28,099 nt of DNA, from positions 1 through 28,099 of the forward strand of contig JAFEAR010000152.1 of assembly GCA_018266335.1 (NCBI GenBank). The letters are read 5' to 3'. The notes beneath the pieces are model-generated. The model was not told the DNA's origin. It saw only the letters and a list, made by a program, of their open reading frames with translations, and did not search any database. Made by a program: the position numbers and the translations under genes. This stretch comes from Bdellovibrionales bacterium (GTDB lineage Bacteria; Bdellovibrionota; UBA2428). This document shows positions 1 to 6,984 of this stretch, piece after piece. Within the stretch, counting starts at the first letter, position 1. Every line of letters starts with the position of its first letter.

Positions 1-1
1 G

Positions 2-649
2 CAGAAGACCGAGGTGCTGGCACAGTTAGAAGATAAATCAGCTCGCGAGGGGCAAAGAATTTTACTTTCCATCAGTCCCGCTCACGCACTGCCTCGGGAG
101 CGCGAGCGGATAGTGAGCACTGAGCATTCGGAAGTTAATTTTTTAATGAGCCAAGAACTTAAGGCTAGTTTGAACGAAGTTCGGGCCCTCTTGGGTGAGC
201 GGGGTGCACGGCTGAGTCTTGCCGAACTGGTCACCGAAATGGCACGGCTTAGTAGAGAGCGCCTGCTGGAGCAGCGCTTTGGCAAGCATCGCGTGCGGCA
301 GACCAAGGCAAAATTTGAAAAGTCTTGCGCTCATCAGGTTGCGACTGCAGGTGATGATGAAATTCAAATTCCTGCACTGCCAAACTCCGGTACTTCCACT
401 ACCGACGTCGGCGAAGCGCTGCGTCAGCGTACTCGCTACATTCCGCGCGCAGTGAAGCACGCAGTTTGGCGCAAGGCAGAGGGCAAGTGCGTGCGGTGTG
501 GATCCATGCACCGGCTGAATTTCGATCACATCCAACCCTTCGCTCTAGGCGGCGACTCGAGCCCGGAGAACATTCAGCTGCTCTGCAACTCCTGCAACCT
601 ACGGCGGGCTATTTCCAGCTTTGGTACCCAAACGACAATCCGAAGTTGA
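2..649 (+). CDS. HNH endonuclease, 5' end cut by window edge
   Basis: The reading frame is open to the left edge, so the N-terminus lies outside the window; 216 codons are visible. The C-terminal ~65 residues form a classic HNH nuclease fold: CVRC zinc pair, FDHIQP with the catalytic His, ENIQLLC with the Asn, and CNSCN as the second zinc pair. The stretch before it (QKTEVLAQLEDKSAREGQRI) and the helical middle resemble the N-terminal region of HNH proteins that, from memory, occur in multiple copies in Bdellovibrio-like genomes. HNH domains cut DNA; the biological substrate here is unknown. The GTG at 14 is an internal codon in my reading, not the true start. HNH domain assignment is strong; role and lineage remarks are inference. 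Confidence 0.85.
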   Translation, partial: QKTEVLAQLEDKSAREGQRILLSISPAHALPRERERIVSTEHSEVNFLMSQELKASLNEVRALLGERGARLSLAELVTEMARLSRERLLEQRFGKHRVRQTKAKFEKSCAHQVATAGDDEIQIPALPNSGTSTTDVGEALRQRTRYIPRAVKHAVWRKAEGKCVRCGSMHRLNFDHIQPFALGGDSSPENIQLLCNSCNLRRAISSFGTQTTIRS

Positions 650-682
650 GCCCCACCTCGAATCTTGGCTCTTGACCCCCAC

Positions 683-708
683 GGGCCCCCTTCCTAAACC
701 GGGGGCTC
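683..708 (+). other. 8-bp hairpin just before ftsY start
   Basis: GGGCCCCC (683-690) pairs with GGGGGCTC (701-708) across a 10-base loop, with one G:U pair. The right arm ends at the GTG chosen for ftsY (709). No T-run follows, so it is not a convincing intrinsic terminator for the HNH gene. If transcribed it could limit access to a GTG start, or the true start may be the ATG at 733. Function is unproven. Confidence 0.4.
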
Positions 709-1788
709 GTGAACACCACTGAACTTGGCCCTATGGGCTACATCGTTGTTGCCATTGGCACCCTCGGCCTGCTGGCCGCGCTCCTCTTTTTGATTCGTCG
801 GCGTCCGCGCGCATCCGTGGGCCTGCCGCCCCCGAGCGCAGCGTCTGCAACCACCGACACGCCGTCCACCGGCGGCAATCGTTGGTGGTCCGCGCTCCAA
901 AAATCGCGCGAGCGCTTCGTGCTCAAATTCAACGGTGACATGCAACAACTCAAAGACTCCCTCGAAGAGGCTTGCCTTGGGAGCGACCTAGGCGTGGGCA
1001 ACACGCAGGAAGCTTTGCAGGCCCTCTCGTGGACAGAAATTTCGGCTCTCCCTGCCCCCCAACGGCTGGACGCTGCGAAGGAAAGTCTTTCCACGTCCTT
1101 CCGGGGCTGGCTCGGCGAGTCCGACTCCACCTCGGCCTGGCCCACTCGCCACTCCACCACCGAGCCCACCGTCATCTGGTTCGTGGGCGTTAACGGCACC
1201 GGAAAAACCACAAGCATTGCCAAACTCGCCGCCGAACTTACGGGGCGAGGACACTCGGTGCTCTTGGGCGCGGGCGACACCTTCCGGGCCGCGGCCGGCG
1301 AGCAGCTCGAAACCTGGGCCCAGCGACTGAATATTCCCTGCGTGCGGGGCCAAGAAGGCTCGGACGCGTCGGCCGTGCTCTTCGATGCCATTCAGGCCGG
1401 CATCGCCCGCAAAGTGGACTTTGTGCTGTGCGATTCGGCCGGCCGCCTCCATAACCAGAGCCAGCTCATGGATGCCCTAGCCAAAAACAAACGGGTCATG
1501 AACAAGGCCCTCCCGGGTGCTCCCCATGAAGTGGTGCTGGTGCTCGACGCCAACACCGGCCAAAACATGCTGGCTCAGGCCGAACACTTCCAAAGTGCGG
1601 TGGGAGTTACGGGCCTGGTGCTCACCAAACTGGACGGAACCGCCCGCGGGGGTGCCGTGGTGGCCGTGGCCCGCAAAACCAAGCTGCCCATCCGACGCTT
1701 GGGCCTGGGCGAGACCACCGAAGACTTTGTGCCCTTCGAAGCAAAAGCCTTTGCTGCAGCGCTTCTGGGTTCTTCACCAGACGCCTAG
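709..1788 (+). CDS. ftsY: Signal recognition particle receptor FtsY
   Basis: SRP receptor GTPase that docks ribosome-nascent chain-Ffh complexes at the inner membrane for co-translational insertion. The sequence has an N-terminal membrane anchor (about residues 10-29) followed by an Arg cluster, a short Ser/Thr/Pro linker, the helical N domain (about 60-135) and the G domain with G1 GVNGTGKTT (160-168), DTFRAAA (190-196), DSAGR (242-246, DTAGR in most relatives) and TKLDG (306-310). The transmembrane anchor replaces the long acidic A domain of E. coli FtsY. The start is uncertain: GTG 709 gives 359 aa; ATG 733 would begin just before the membrane segment. Neither has a clear Shine-Dalgarno. 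It is the first gene of a plus-strand run continuing to tyrS. Confidence 0.95.
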   Translation: MNTTELGPMGYIVVAIGTLGLLAALLFLIRRRPRASVGLPPPSAASATTDTPSTGGNRWWSALQKSRERFVLKFNGDMQQLKDSLEEACLGSDLGVGNTQEALQALSWTEISALPAPQRLDAAKESLSTSFRGWLGESDSTSAWPTRHSTTEPTVIWFVGVNGTGKTTSIAKLAAELTGRGHSVLLGAGDTFRAAAGEQLETWAQRLNIPCVRGQEGSDASAVLFDAIQAGIARKVDFVLCDSAGRLHNQSQLMDALAKNKRVMNKALPGAPHEVVLVLDANTGQNMLAQAEHFQSAVGVTGLVLTKLDGTARGGAVVAVARKTKLPIRRLGLGETTEDFVPFEAKAFAAALLGSSPDA

Positions 1789-1879
1789 AGTGCCATCCGC
1801 AAGGATAGCCTCCAAGCCCTAGAATTCTTTAGCTTCCGCATGCAAAAGCCTCCTTTTTATGCAATGATCAATCTTGCTT

Positions 1880-2209
1880 ATGCAAACTGAGAGTTCCACT
1901 ACACTCCCCAAGGGTAGCTCGAAAGTCGTCGAGCTCGCTTTGGGAGGCGTCAAAGTCAAGGTCAAGACGGACGCGACTCCTTCGTCGCTTAAACAAATCC
2001 GGGATCTGGTCGATTCCAAATGCGAAGAGTTTGCTGGCAAAATTGAACGGGGAATGACCCCGGTACAGCTCCTATCACTTGTCACACTTAGCCTTGCCGA
2101 AGATCTCTTAAGCGAAAAAGAACGCCTGAAGAATCTCAAGCGACAAGTTCTGGAGCATTCGGAGCGCCTATTGGATCGGGTCGAGGCGCATCTGGGTAGA
2201 GATTCTTAA
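1880..2209 (+). CDS. zapA: Cell division protein ZapA
   Basis: A 109-aa protein matching the small ZapA family, which binds FtsZ and bundles protofilaments at the division ring. It shows the expected layout: an N-terminal beta-rich head (VVELALGGVKVKVKTDATPS) followed by an alpha region, with LSLVTLSLAEDLLSEKERL corresponding to the conserved leucine-rich helix, then a C-terminal coiled coil. ATG 1880 is preferred over an in-frame TTG six bases upstream; no strong ribosome binding site is seen for either. It lies 91 bp after ftsY and directly before fau, the zapA-fau order common in proteobacteria. Assignment rests on pattern and neighbourhood. Confidence 0.85.
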   Translation: MQTESSTTLPKGSSKVVELALGGVKVKVKTDATPSSLKQIRDLVDSKCEEFAGKIERGMTPVQLLSLVTLSLAEDLLSEKERLKNLKRQVLEHSERLLDRVEAHLGRDS

Positions 2210-2297
2210 GAACAGTTCTGACGAATCGCTGCTCTCCACAGACCCGTTGAACGGTTATGGTATTTGAAAACGGGTCCCGGTCTGCCTCGGGCGGACC
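2209..2297 (+). promoter_or_regulatory. Structured zapA-fau junction (possible RNA element)
   Basis: Three inverted repeats follow one another. AGAAC-a-GTTCT (2209-2219) starts at the last base of the zapA stop codon. GACCCGTT (2241-2248) pairs perfectly with AACGGGTC (2269-2276), leaving a 20-base loop that contains the fau ATG (2257). GGTCTGC (2279-2285) pairs with GCGGACC (2291-2297), followed by TTT. Inside the large loop, CCGTT-g-AACGG (2244-2254) offers a competing fold. This is where many proteobacteria encode 6S RNA, but I could not fold it into the 6S shape. A translational switch, an attenuator or a small RNA are possibilities. Confidence 0.4.
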
Positions 2298-2844
2298 TTT
2301 GAAGAATCAACCTACGGATTCGCTCTGGGCGCAAAGCCTAAGCAATCAGGATCTCGCGTCGGCACGCCGACAAACGCGCGCGCGCCAAGCTAGCGCAGGT
2401 CCCCAGCGTGCATGGACACCCGCGCCCATTCCCACTCCCTGGCTCCAAGGCTCCCAACTCATCGGCATCTTCGAAGGTCGTGCCGATTGGGACGAGCCCG
2501 CGTCCTTTCCGCTTCCGGCCCATCTGCCCACCGCCGTCCCCTGCGTGGACGGAACCAACATGCATTTTGAACGGGTCTCCGATCGCCAGCGCGTGGAACC
2601 CGACACCCTCCTCGTTCCCGCTCTCTTCGCCGATGGCGAAGGTCGCCGCGTGGGGCGGGGACGTGGATATTACGATCGTTATTTAGCGGCCCACCCGCAA
2701 GTGCGGACCGTGGCCGTTGTTCATTCAGATTACGTCTTTCAACGCCTTCCGGACGCCTGGCTTCACGCTGGCGATCAACCCGTGCAAGGCCTGCTGACCG
2801 AATCTTATTTTTACGACTTTCAAACCAGGAGACCCAAACCATGA
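2257..2844 (+). CDS. 5-formyltetrahydrofolate cyclo-ligase family protein
   Basis: Probably converts 5-formyl-THF to 5,10-methenyl-THF using ATP (Fau/YgfA family). The diagnostic stretch GRRVGRGRGYYDRYL at residues 129-143 matches the family's nucleotide-binding motif, usually RxGRGGGYYDR; the middle Gly is Arg here. The preceding PDTLLVPALF and the later VPxLPxAW-H-GDQP-like segment (HAGDQPV) also fit. The usual basic N-terminal helix is only loosely recognisable (DLASARRQTRARQ, 32-44). The start may be ATG 2257 or TTG 2299; both lie in or near the structured region. The stop overlaps the rny start (ATGA at 2841-2844), so translation is coupled. The divergent N-terminal half makes the family call less certain than that of its neighbours. 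Confidence 0.75.
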   Translation: MVFENGSRSASGGPLKNQPTDSLWAQSLSNQDLASARRQTRARQASAGPQRAWTPAPIPTPWLQGSQLIGIFEGRADWDEPASFPLPAHLPTAVPCVDGTNMHFERVSDRQRVEPDTLLVPALFADGEGRRVGRGRGYYDRYLAAHPQVRTVAVVHSDYVFQRLPDAWLHAGDQPVQGLLTESYFYDFQTRRPKP

Positions 2845-4415
2845 TGATTGCAGTCTATATTTTGATCGGCATCCTTGCCGGGGGCGGCTTTGCCGTTGCC
2901 CTCGTTCGCATGCAACAAAAACAACTCGCCGACGCCGCCCGCGAAAAAGCCAACAACATCACGCGCGACGCGAAACGCAAAGCCGAAGACATCGTGAAAG
3001 ATTCCGAAAAGAAATCGCGCGATGCCGTCGAGCAAGCGCGACGCAAAATGGAACAAAGCTACCAAACCAAAGTCGACGAAGTCCGCCGCTCCGAACAGCG
3101 CGCAAAGGACATCGAACGTAACCTGGCCGAGGAAAAACGCGCTGCTCAAGAAGCCAAAGAACGTGCCGACGCTGCCGCCCTCAAGGCCGAGCGCATTGCC
3201 TCCGAGCATGAACGCCAAACCAAAGCCGCCATCGCCGCCGAAGAACATTTCAAACAGCAGCTCAACGAAGTTCGCTCGCAACTCGAGCGCGTCGCCGGCA
3301 TGACCCAGAAGGAAGCGCGCGAAGGCCTCATGCTGAGCATCGAGGACGACGCCAAGCTCCACGCCGCTAAACTCGTAAAGCAAATTGAAGAGCAATCCAA
3401 AGAAGACGCCGAAAAACTCTCCAAGCGCATCATCTCCATTGCCATCTCGCGCTACGCTTCGGAGTACATCCCCGAACGCACAACCTCCATGGTTTCGCTC
3501 CCCTCGGACGAACTCAAAGGTCGCCTGATTGGTCGCGAAGGTCGTAACATCCGTGCACTGGAACAGGCCACGGGTTGTGACCTCATCATCGACGATACGC
3601 CCGAAACCGTCATCGTAAGCTGCTTCGACCCTGTCCGCCGCCACATCGGAAAAACGGTGTTGGAAGCCTTAATTCAAGACGGCCGCATTCACCCGGGCCG
3701 CATCGAAGAGCTCGTCGAAAAAGTAACGAACTCCACGAACAACAAAATCAAGGAAGCGGGCGAAAAAGCGCTGCTCGAACTCCAAATCGTCAGCATGCAC
3801 CCCGAGCTCATCAAGCTCATCGGTCAGCTCCAATTCCGCTACAGCTACTCGCAGAACCAGTACTACCACGTCATCGAAGTGGGCCACCTTTGCGGCCTCA
3901 TGGCCGCCGAGCTTGGCCTCGACATCAAGAAGGCTCGCCGCGCTGGCCTGCTGCATGACATCGGCAAAGCCCTTACGCACGAAATGGACGGCTCACACGC
4001 CGTTCTAGGTGCTGACATGTGCGAAAAATACGGCGAAGCCCCCGACATCGTGCACGCCGTGCGCGCCCACCACGAAGACGTCAAGCCCGAAAGCTGGCTC
4101 GACTTCCTCGTCATCGGTAGCGACGCTATGTCCGGTGCCCGCCCCGGTGCCCGCCGCGAACAACTCGACAACTACGTGCGCCGCCTCGAAGACCTCGAGC
4201 GCATCGCGAACACCTTCCCCGGCGTGGAGCGCAGCTTTGCGATTGCCGCGGGCCGCGAACTCCGCGTGATGGTGGAGAACAGCCGTATCAACGACGAACA
4301 CGCCGTGATCCTCTCGCGCGATATCGCGAAGAAGATCGAGCAGGACATGACCTACCCCGGTCAGATCAAAGTTACGGTGATTCGCGAGACAAGGGCGACC
4401 TCGCTTGCTAAGTAA
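2841..4415 (+). CDS. rny: Ribonuclease Y
   Basis: Membrane-anchored endoribonuclease that initiates mRNA decay, cutting single-stranded regions. Order of parts: transmembrane segment (about 3-22), long charged coiled coil (25-200), KH RNA-binding domain with GRLIGREGRNI (227-237), and a metal-dependent HD domain with H343, the LLHDIGKA motif (H372, D373) and the conserved SGARPGARRE segment. At 524 aa it is the normal family length. A good ribosome binding site (AGGAG, 2827-2831) lies 9 bases before ATG 2841; ATG 2844 is also possible. It overlaps fau by four bases and is six bases from ymdB. RNase Y is best known from Firmicutes, so its use with RNase R here suggests a non-enterobacterial decay machinery. 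Confidence 0.97.
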   Translation: MMIAVYILIGILAGGGFAVALVRMQQKQLADAAREKANNITRDAKRKAEDIVKDSEKKSRDAVEQARRKMEQSYQTKVDEVRRSEQRAKDIERNLAEEKRAAQEAKERADAAALKAERIASEHERQTKAAIAAEEHFKQQLNEVRSQLERVAGMTQKEAREGLMLSIEDDAKLHAAKLVKQIEEQSKEDAEKLSKRIISIAISRYASEYIPERTTSMVSLPSDELKGRLIGREGRNIRALEQATGCDLIIDDTPETVIVSCFDPVRRHIGKTVLEALIQDGRIHPGRIEELVEKVTNSTNNKIKEAGEKALLELQIVSMHPELIKLIGQLQFRYSYSQNQYYHVIEVGHLCGLMAAELGLDIKKARRAGLLHDIGKALTHEMDGSHAVLGADMCEKYGEAPDIVHAVRAHHEDVKPESWLDFLVIGSDAMSGARPGARREQLDNYVRRLEDLERIANTFPGVERSFAIAAGRELRVMVENSRINDEHAVILSRDIAKKIEQDMTYPGQIKVTVIRETRATSLAK

Positions 4416-4421
4416 CTCGCC

Positions 4422-5222
4422 ATGAAGTTTTTGTTCATTGGCGATATCGTGGGTGAAGCTGGCCGCAAGGTCATCACGCGCTTTCTTCCGGCCCTGCGCG
4501 CCAAGCACAACATCGACATCGTCATTGCGAACAACGAAAACATGGCCGGTGGCTTTGGCATCACGGCCGACACTTTCCAGGAAATGTCCCAGGCCGGCGT
4601 GGACATCATGACCGGCGGCAACCACACCTTCGACAAGAAGGAAGGCGTGCAGGTGCTCGAGGAAGAATCCTACGTGCTACGGCCCGCAAACTACCCCGAA
4701 GGCACTCCGGGCAAGGGCTCCTGCCTGTACACGAACTCCCGCGGTCAGAAGATCGGGGTCATCAACGTGATGGGCCGCGTGTTTATGGACCCGCTGGAAT
4801 GCCCCTTCCGCGAAGTCGACAAGCTCATCGCTCCCCTCCGCGAAAAAACCAAAGTTATTCTGGTCGACGTTCACGCCGAAGCAAGCTCCGAAAAAGTTGC
4901 CATGGGCTGGCATTGCGATGGAAGAGCCACCCTGGTCGTGGGCACCCACACTCACGTCCAAACGGCCGACGAGCGGATTTTGCCGGGCGGCACCGCCTAC
5001 CTAACGGATGCCGGCATGACGGGTCCCTACGACTCCGTCATTGGTATTAAGAAGGAAATCATCATTGATCGCTTCATCACCCGGCGGGGGAAGAAGTTTG
5101 AGGTCGCGAATGGCGATCCCTGGCTTTGCGGCATCCTGGTGGAAGCCGACGAAGCAACGGGGCACGCGATTTCGGTGCAGCGCATCCGCATCGAAGCGAA
5201 CCGTCCCGAGACCCACCCCTAG
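4422..5222 (+). CDS. YmdB-type metallophosphoesterase
   Basis: 266-aa protein of the YmdB family (TIGR00282 type), a di-iron/di-metal phosphodiesterase; in Bacillus it hydrolyses 2',3'-cyclic nucleotides and affects biofilm and motility. Metal ligands expected for the family are visible: D8 in FIGDIVGEAGR, E39/N40 in NNEN, N67-H68 in GGNHTFD, H151 in VDVHAEASSEK, and H176/H178 in GTHTHVQTAD. It begins six bases after rny, the same rny-ymdB pairing seen in Bacillus, so a link with RNA turnover is likely. No signal peptide, so cytoplasmic. No clear ribosome binding site; translation may be coupled to rny. Confidence 0.95.
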   Translation: MKFLFIGDIVGEAGRKVITRFLPALRAKHNIDIVIANNENMAGGFGITADTFQEMSQAGVDIMTGGNHTFDKKEGVQVLEEESYVLRPANYPEGTPGKGSCLYTNSRGQKIGVINVMGRVFMDPLECPFREVDKLIAPLREKTKVILVDVHAEASSEKVAMGWHCDGRATLVVGTHTHVQTADERILPGGTAYLTDAGMTGPYDSVIGIKKEIIIDRFITRRGKKFEVANGDPWLCGILVEADEATGHAISVQRIRIEANRPETHP

Positions 5223-5257
5223 ACCTTCGTAGACACCTACAATAGAGTAACGCTTCC

Positions 5258-6496
5258 ATGTCTGAAACGGACTCGAAGCCCACTCCCATCGTTATTGACG
5301 CCGCCATCAAGGAACAGGCTCGTCAGCAATTCGAGCAGATTCGCCGTGGGGTGGCCGAAGTCACCCCCGAAGCCGAGCTCATCGACAAGCTCGAGAAGAG
5401 CCTGGCCCAGAAGAAACCCCTACGCATCAAGCTCGGCGTCGATCCCTCCACGAGCGACTTGCACCTGGGGCACACCGTGGTGCTACAAAAACTCAAAGTG
5501 TTCCAAGACCTGGGCCACCAGGTTATCTTTCTGATTGGCGACTTCACGGCGCAAATCGGCGACCCCACGGGCAAGAGCGAAACCCGCAAGCCCCTGTCCA
5601 AAGAGGACGTGCAGCGTAACGCCAAGACCTACTACGACCAGGTCCTCAAAATTCTGAACCCGTCCAAAACACAAATCGTATTTAACTCGCAGTGGAACGA
5701 CGCCCTCAAAATTCAGGACGTCATTCGGCTGGCGAGTCAGATGACCGTAGCGCGCATGCTCGAGCGCGATGACTTTTCCAAGCGCTACTCGAGCGGGCAG
5801 TCCATCTGCTTGCACGAGTTTTTGTACCCCATCATGCAGGCTTTCGACTCCGTGCAACTGCGCGCCGATGTCGAGCTCGGCGGAACGGACCAAAAATTCA
5901 ACGTGCTCCTGGGCCGCGACTACCAGAAGGCCGCGGGCCAAGACACCCAAGTGGCTGTGCTCCTCCCAATTTTGGAGGGCACCGACGGCGTGGCGAAAAT
6001 GTCCAAATCCCTCGGCAACGCCATTAGCATCACCGAACCCCCCAAGGACATGTTCGGCCACATCATGAGCATCAGCGATCCGCTCATGCTACGTTTCTAC
6101 GAATTGCTGACAGACTTTAATCTGGAAGAAATCAAAGCCATGCATCCGCGCCAAGCAAAGGGGCAACTCGCTGCCCATCTGGTGGAACGCTTTCACGGTC
6201 AAGAAGCCGCTCTCGAAGCAGCCGCTGAGTTCGATGAAGTTTTTGCGAAGGGTAAAATTCCAACCGACATGCCCGTTATCGTAGTGACCGGCAATCAACT
6301 GGCCCTCACCAAATTGCTCGCCGAGCATGGCTTGGTGACCTCGCTCTCCGAAGCGCGACGCCTGATTGCCCAGGGCGGAGTGACGGTAGACGGCACCAAG
6401 ATTACCGACACGGCCTACGTGATCGAAGGCGTGCCAGAAGCCCTCGTCAAAGCGGGCAAACGCAAGTTCGTTAAAGTTCAGTTCAAAGCGAAGTAA
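5258..6496 (+). CDS. tyrS: Tyrosyl-tRNA synthetase
   Basis: Class I aminoacyl-tRNA synthetase charging tRNA-Tyr. The HIGH signature is HLGH (69-72) within VDPSTSDLHLGH, and KMSKS is intact at 247-251. QAFDSVQLRADVELGGTDQKFN is the tyrosine/ATP pocket region, and the C-terminal 70 residues form an S4 RNA-binding domain (LTKLLAEHGLVTSLSEARRL). The long N-terminal extension and HLGH rather than HIGH place it in the TyrZ-like clade. At 412 aa it is full length. It ends two bases short of the convergent FKBP gene with no terminator-like hairpin. A TACAAT at 5238-5243 is a weak -10 candidate, but no -35 is seen, so it may belong to the upstream operon. Confidence 0.98.
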   Translation: MSETDSKPTPIVIDAAIKEQARQQFEQIRRGVAEVTPEAELIDKLEKSLAQKKPLRIKLGVDPSTSDLHLGHTVVLQKLKVFQDLGHQVIFLIGDFTAQIGDPTGKSETRKPLSKEDVQRNAKTYYDQVLKILNPSKTQIVFNSQWNDALKIQDVIRLASQMTVARMLERDDFSKRYSSGQSICLHEFLYPIMQAFDSVQLRADVELGGTDQKFNVLLGRDYQKAAGQDTQVAVLLPILEGTDGVAKMSKSLGNAISITEPPKDMFGHIMSISDPLMLRFYELLTDFNLEEIKAMHPRQAKGQLAAHLVERFHGQEAALEAAAEFDEVFAKGKIPTDMPVIVVTGNQLALTKLLAEHGLVTSLSEARRLIAQGGVTVDGTKITDTAYVIEGVPEALVKAGKRKFVKVQFKAK

Positions 6497-6498
6497 TT

Positions 6499-6951
6499 TT
6501 ACGAAATAATTTTTAGGACACGGCCTTCGAAAATCAGCGGAATACCCGCGAGCGGATGATTGCCGTCGACCGTAAAGCTCAGTTCATTGGCGCGAATCAC
6601 GCGAAAAATATGCACCTTGCGGTCGGGGCCCGGGCCCTCAAAGGAGTCGCCCACCTGCAGATTTTTCACCCGTTCTGGCAGTCCCGCACGATCGAGTGTC
6701 ATGCGCAATTCCGAGTTCCGTTCACCGAAGGTAATGCTCGGATCGAGCACGCGATAGAATTCTTCGCCTTCGCGCAGTCCCAGCAAGCAACTTTCTACGA
6801 CTGCATTCAACCGGCCAGTGCCCAAACGAATTTGGAGGGGTTCAAGTCCTTCGGTGGTATCAAAAATTTCGTCTTCGGTTGAAAGTGTGTAGTGCAAGCT
6901 AAGTTCGGCACCGGGGGTGACGACACGGGGTGATTCAGTAGCGACTTCCAT
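6499..6951 (-). CDS. FKBP-type peptidyl-prolyl isomerase (SlyD/FkpB-like)
   Basis: Catalyses proline cis/trans isomerisation and probably has chaperone activity in the cytoplasm; no signal peptide. The N-terminal strand (GAELSLHYTLSTEDEIFDTT), the RLGTGRLNAVVESCLLGLREGEE segment and the C-terminal VDGNHPLAGIPLIFEGRVLK are typical of the SlyD/FkpB group, in which an IF insert-in-flap domain sits in the middle. There is no His-rich metal-binding tail like that of E. coli SlyD, so FkpB-like is the better description. ATG 6951 is preferred; a GTG at 6957 is in frame just upstream. It follows murJ by 33 bp on the same strand. Confidence 0.85.
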   Translation of the reverse strand: MEVATESPRVVTPGAELSLHYTLSTEDEIFDTTEGLEPLQIRLGTGRLNAVVESCLLGLREGEEFYRVLDPSITFGERNSELRMTLDRAGLPERVKNLQVGDSFEGPGPDRKVHIFRVIRANELSFTVDGNHPLAGIPLIFEGRVLKIIS

Positions 6952-6984
6952 ATTCACAGCTTCTTACCTAGCAAAGGCTACGAC

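Noticed and set aside
1789..1879. Hairpins or promoter between ftsY and zapA
   Set aside because: Only a 4-bp stem with a GCAA loop (ATCC/GGAT) and a T-run not following a stem; nothing convincing.
2209..2297. Firm annotation as 6S RNA (ssrS)
   Set aside because: Location fits, but I could not form the long closing stem and central bubble, and the gap is only 47 bp; reported as a structured element instead.
2820..3644. 274-codon minus-strand frame opposite rny
   Set aside because: Phe/Gly/Val-rich repeats are the mirror of the rny coiled-coil codons in this GC-rich genome; rny itself is certain.
5215..5258. Promoter for tyrS (TACAAT at 5238)
   Set aside because: No -35 match at usual spacing; read-through from ymdB is as likely.
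6485..6510. Terminator between convergent tyrS and FKBP genes
   Set aside because: T/A runs are present but no stem; the two stops are only two bases apart.
6820..6860. GGTTCAAGTCC resembling a tRNA T-arm
   Set aside because: It is inside the FKBP coding sequence and no acceptor, D or anticodon stems surround it.
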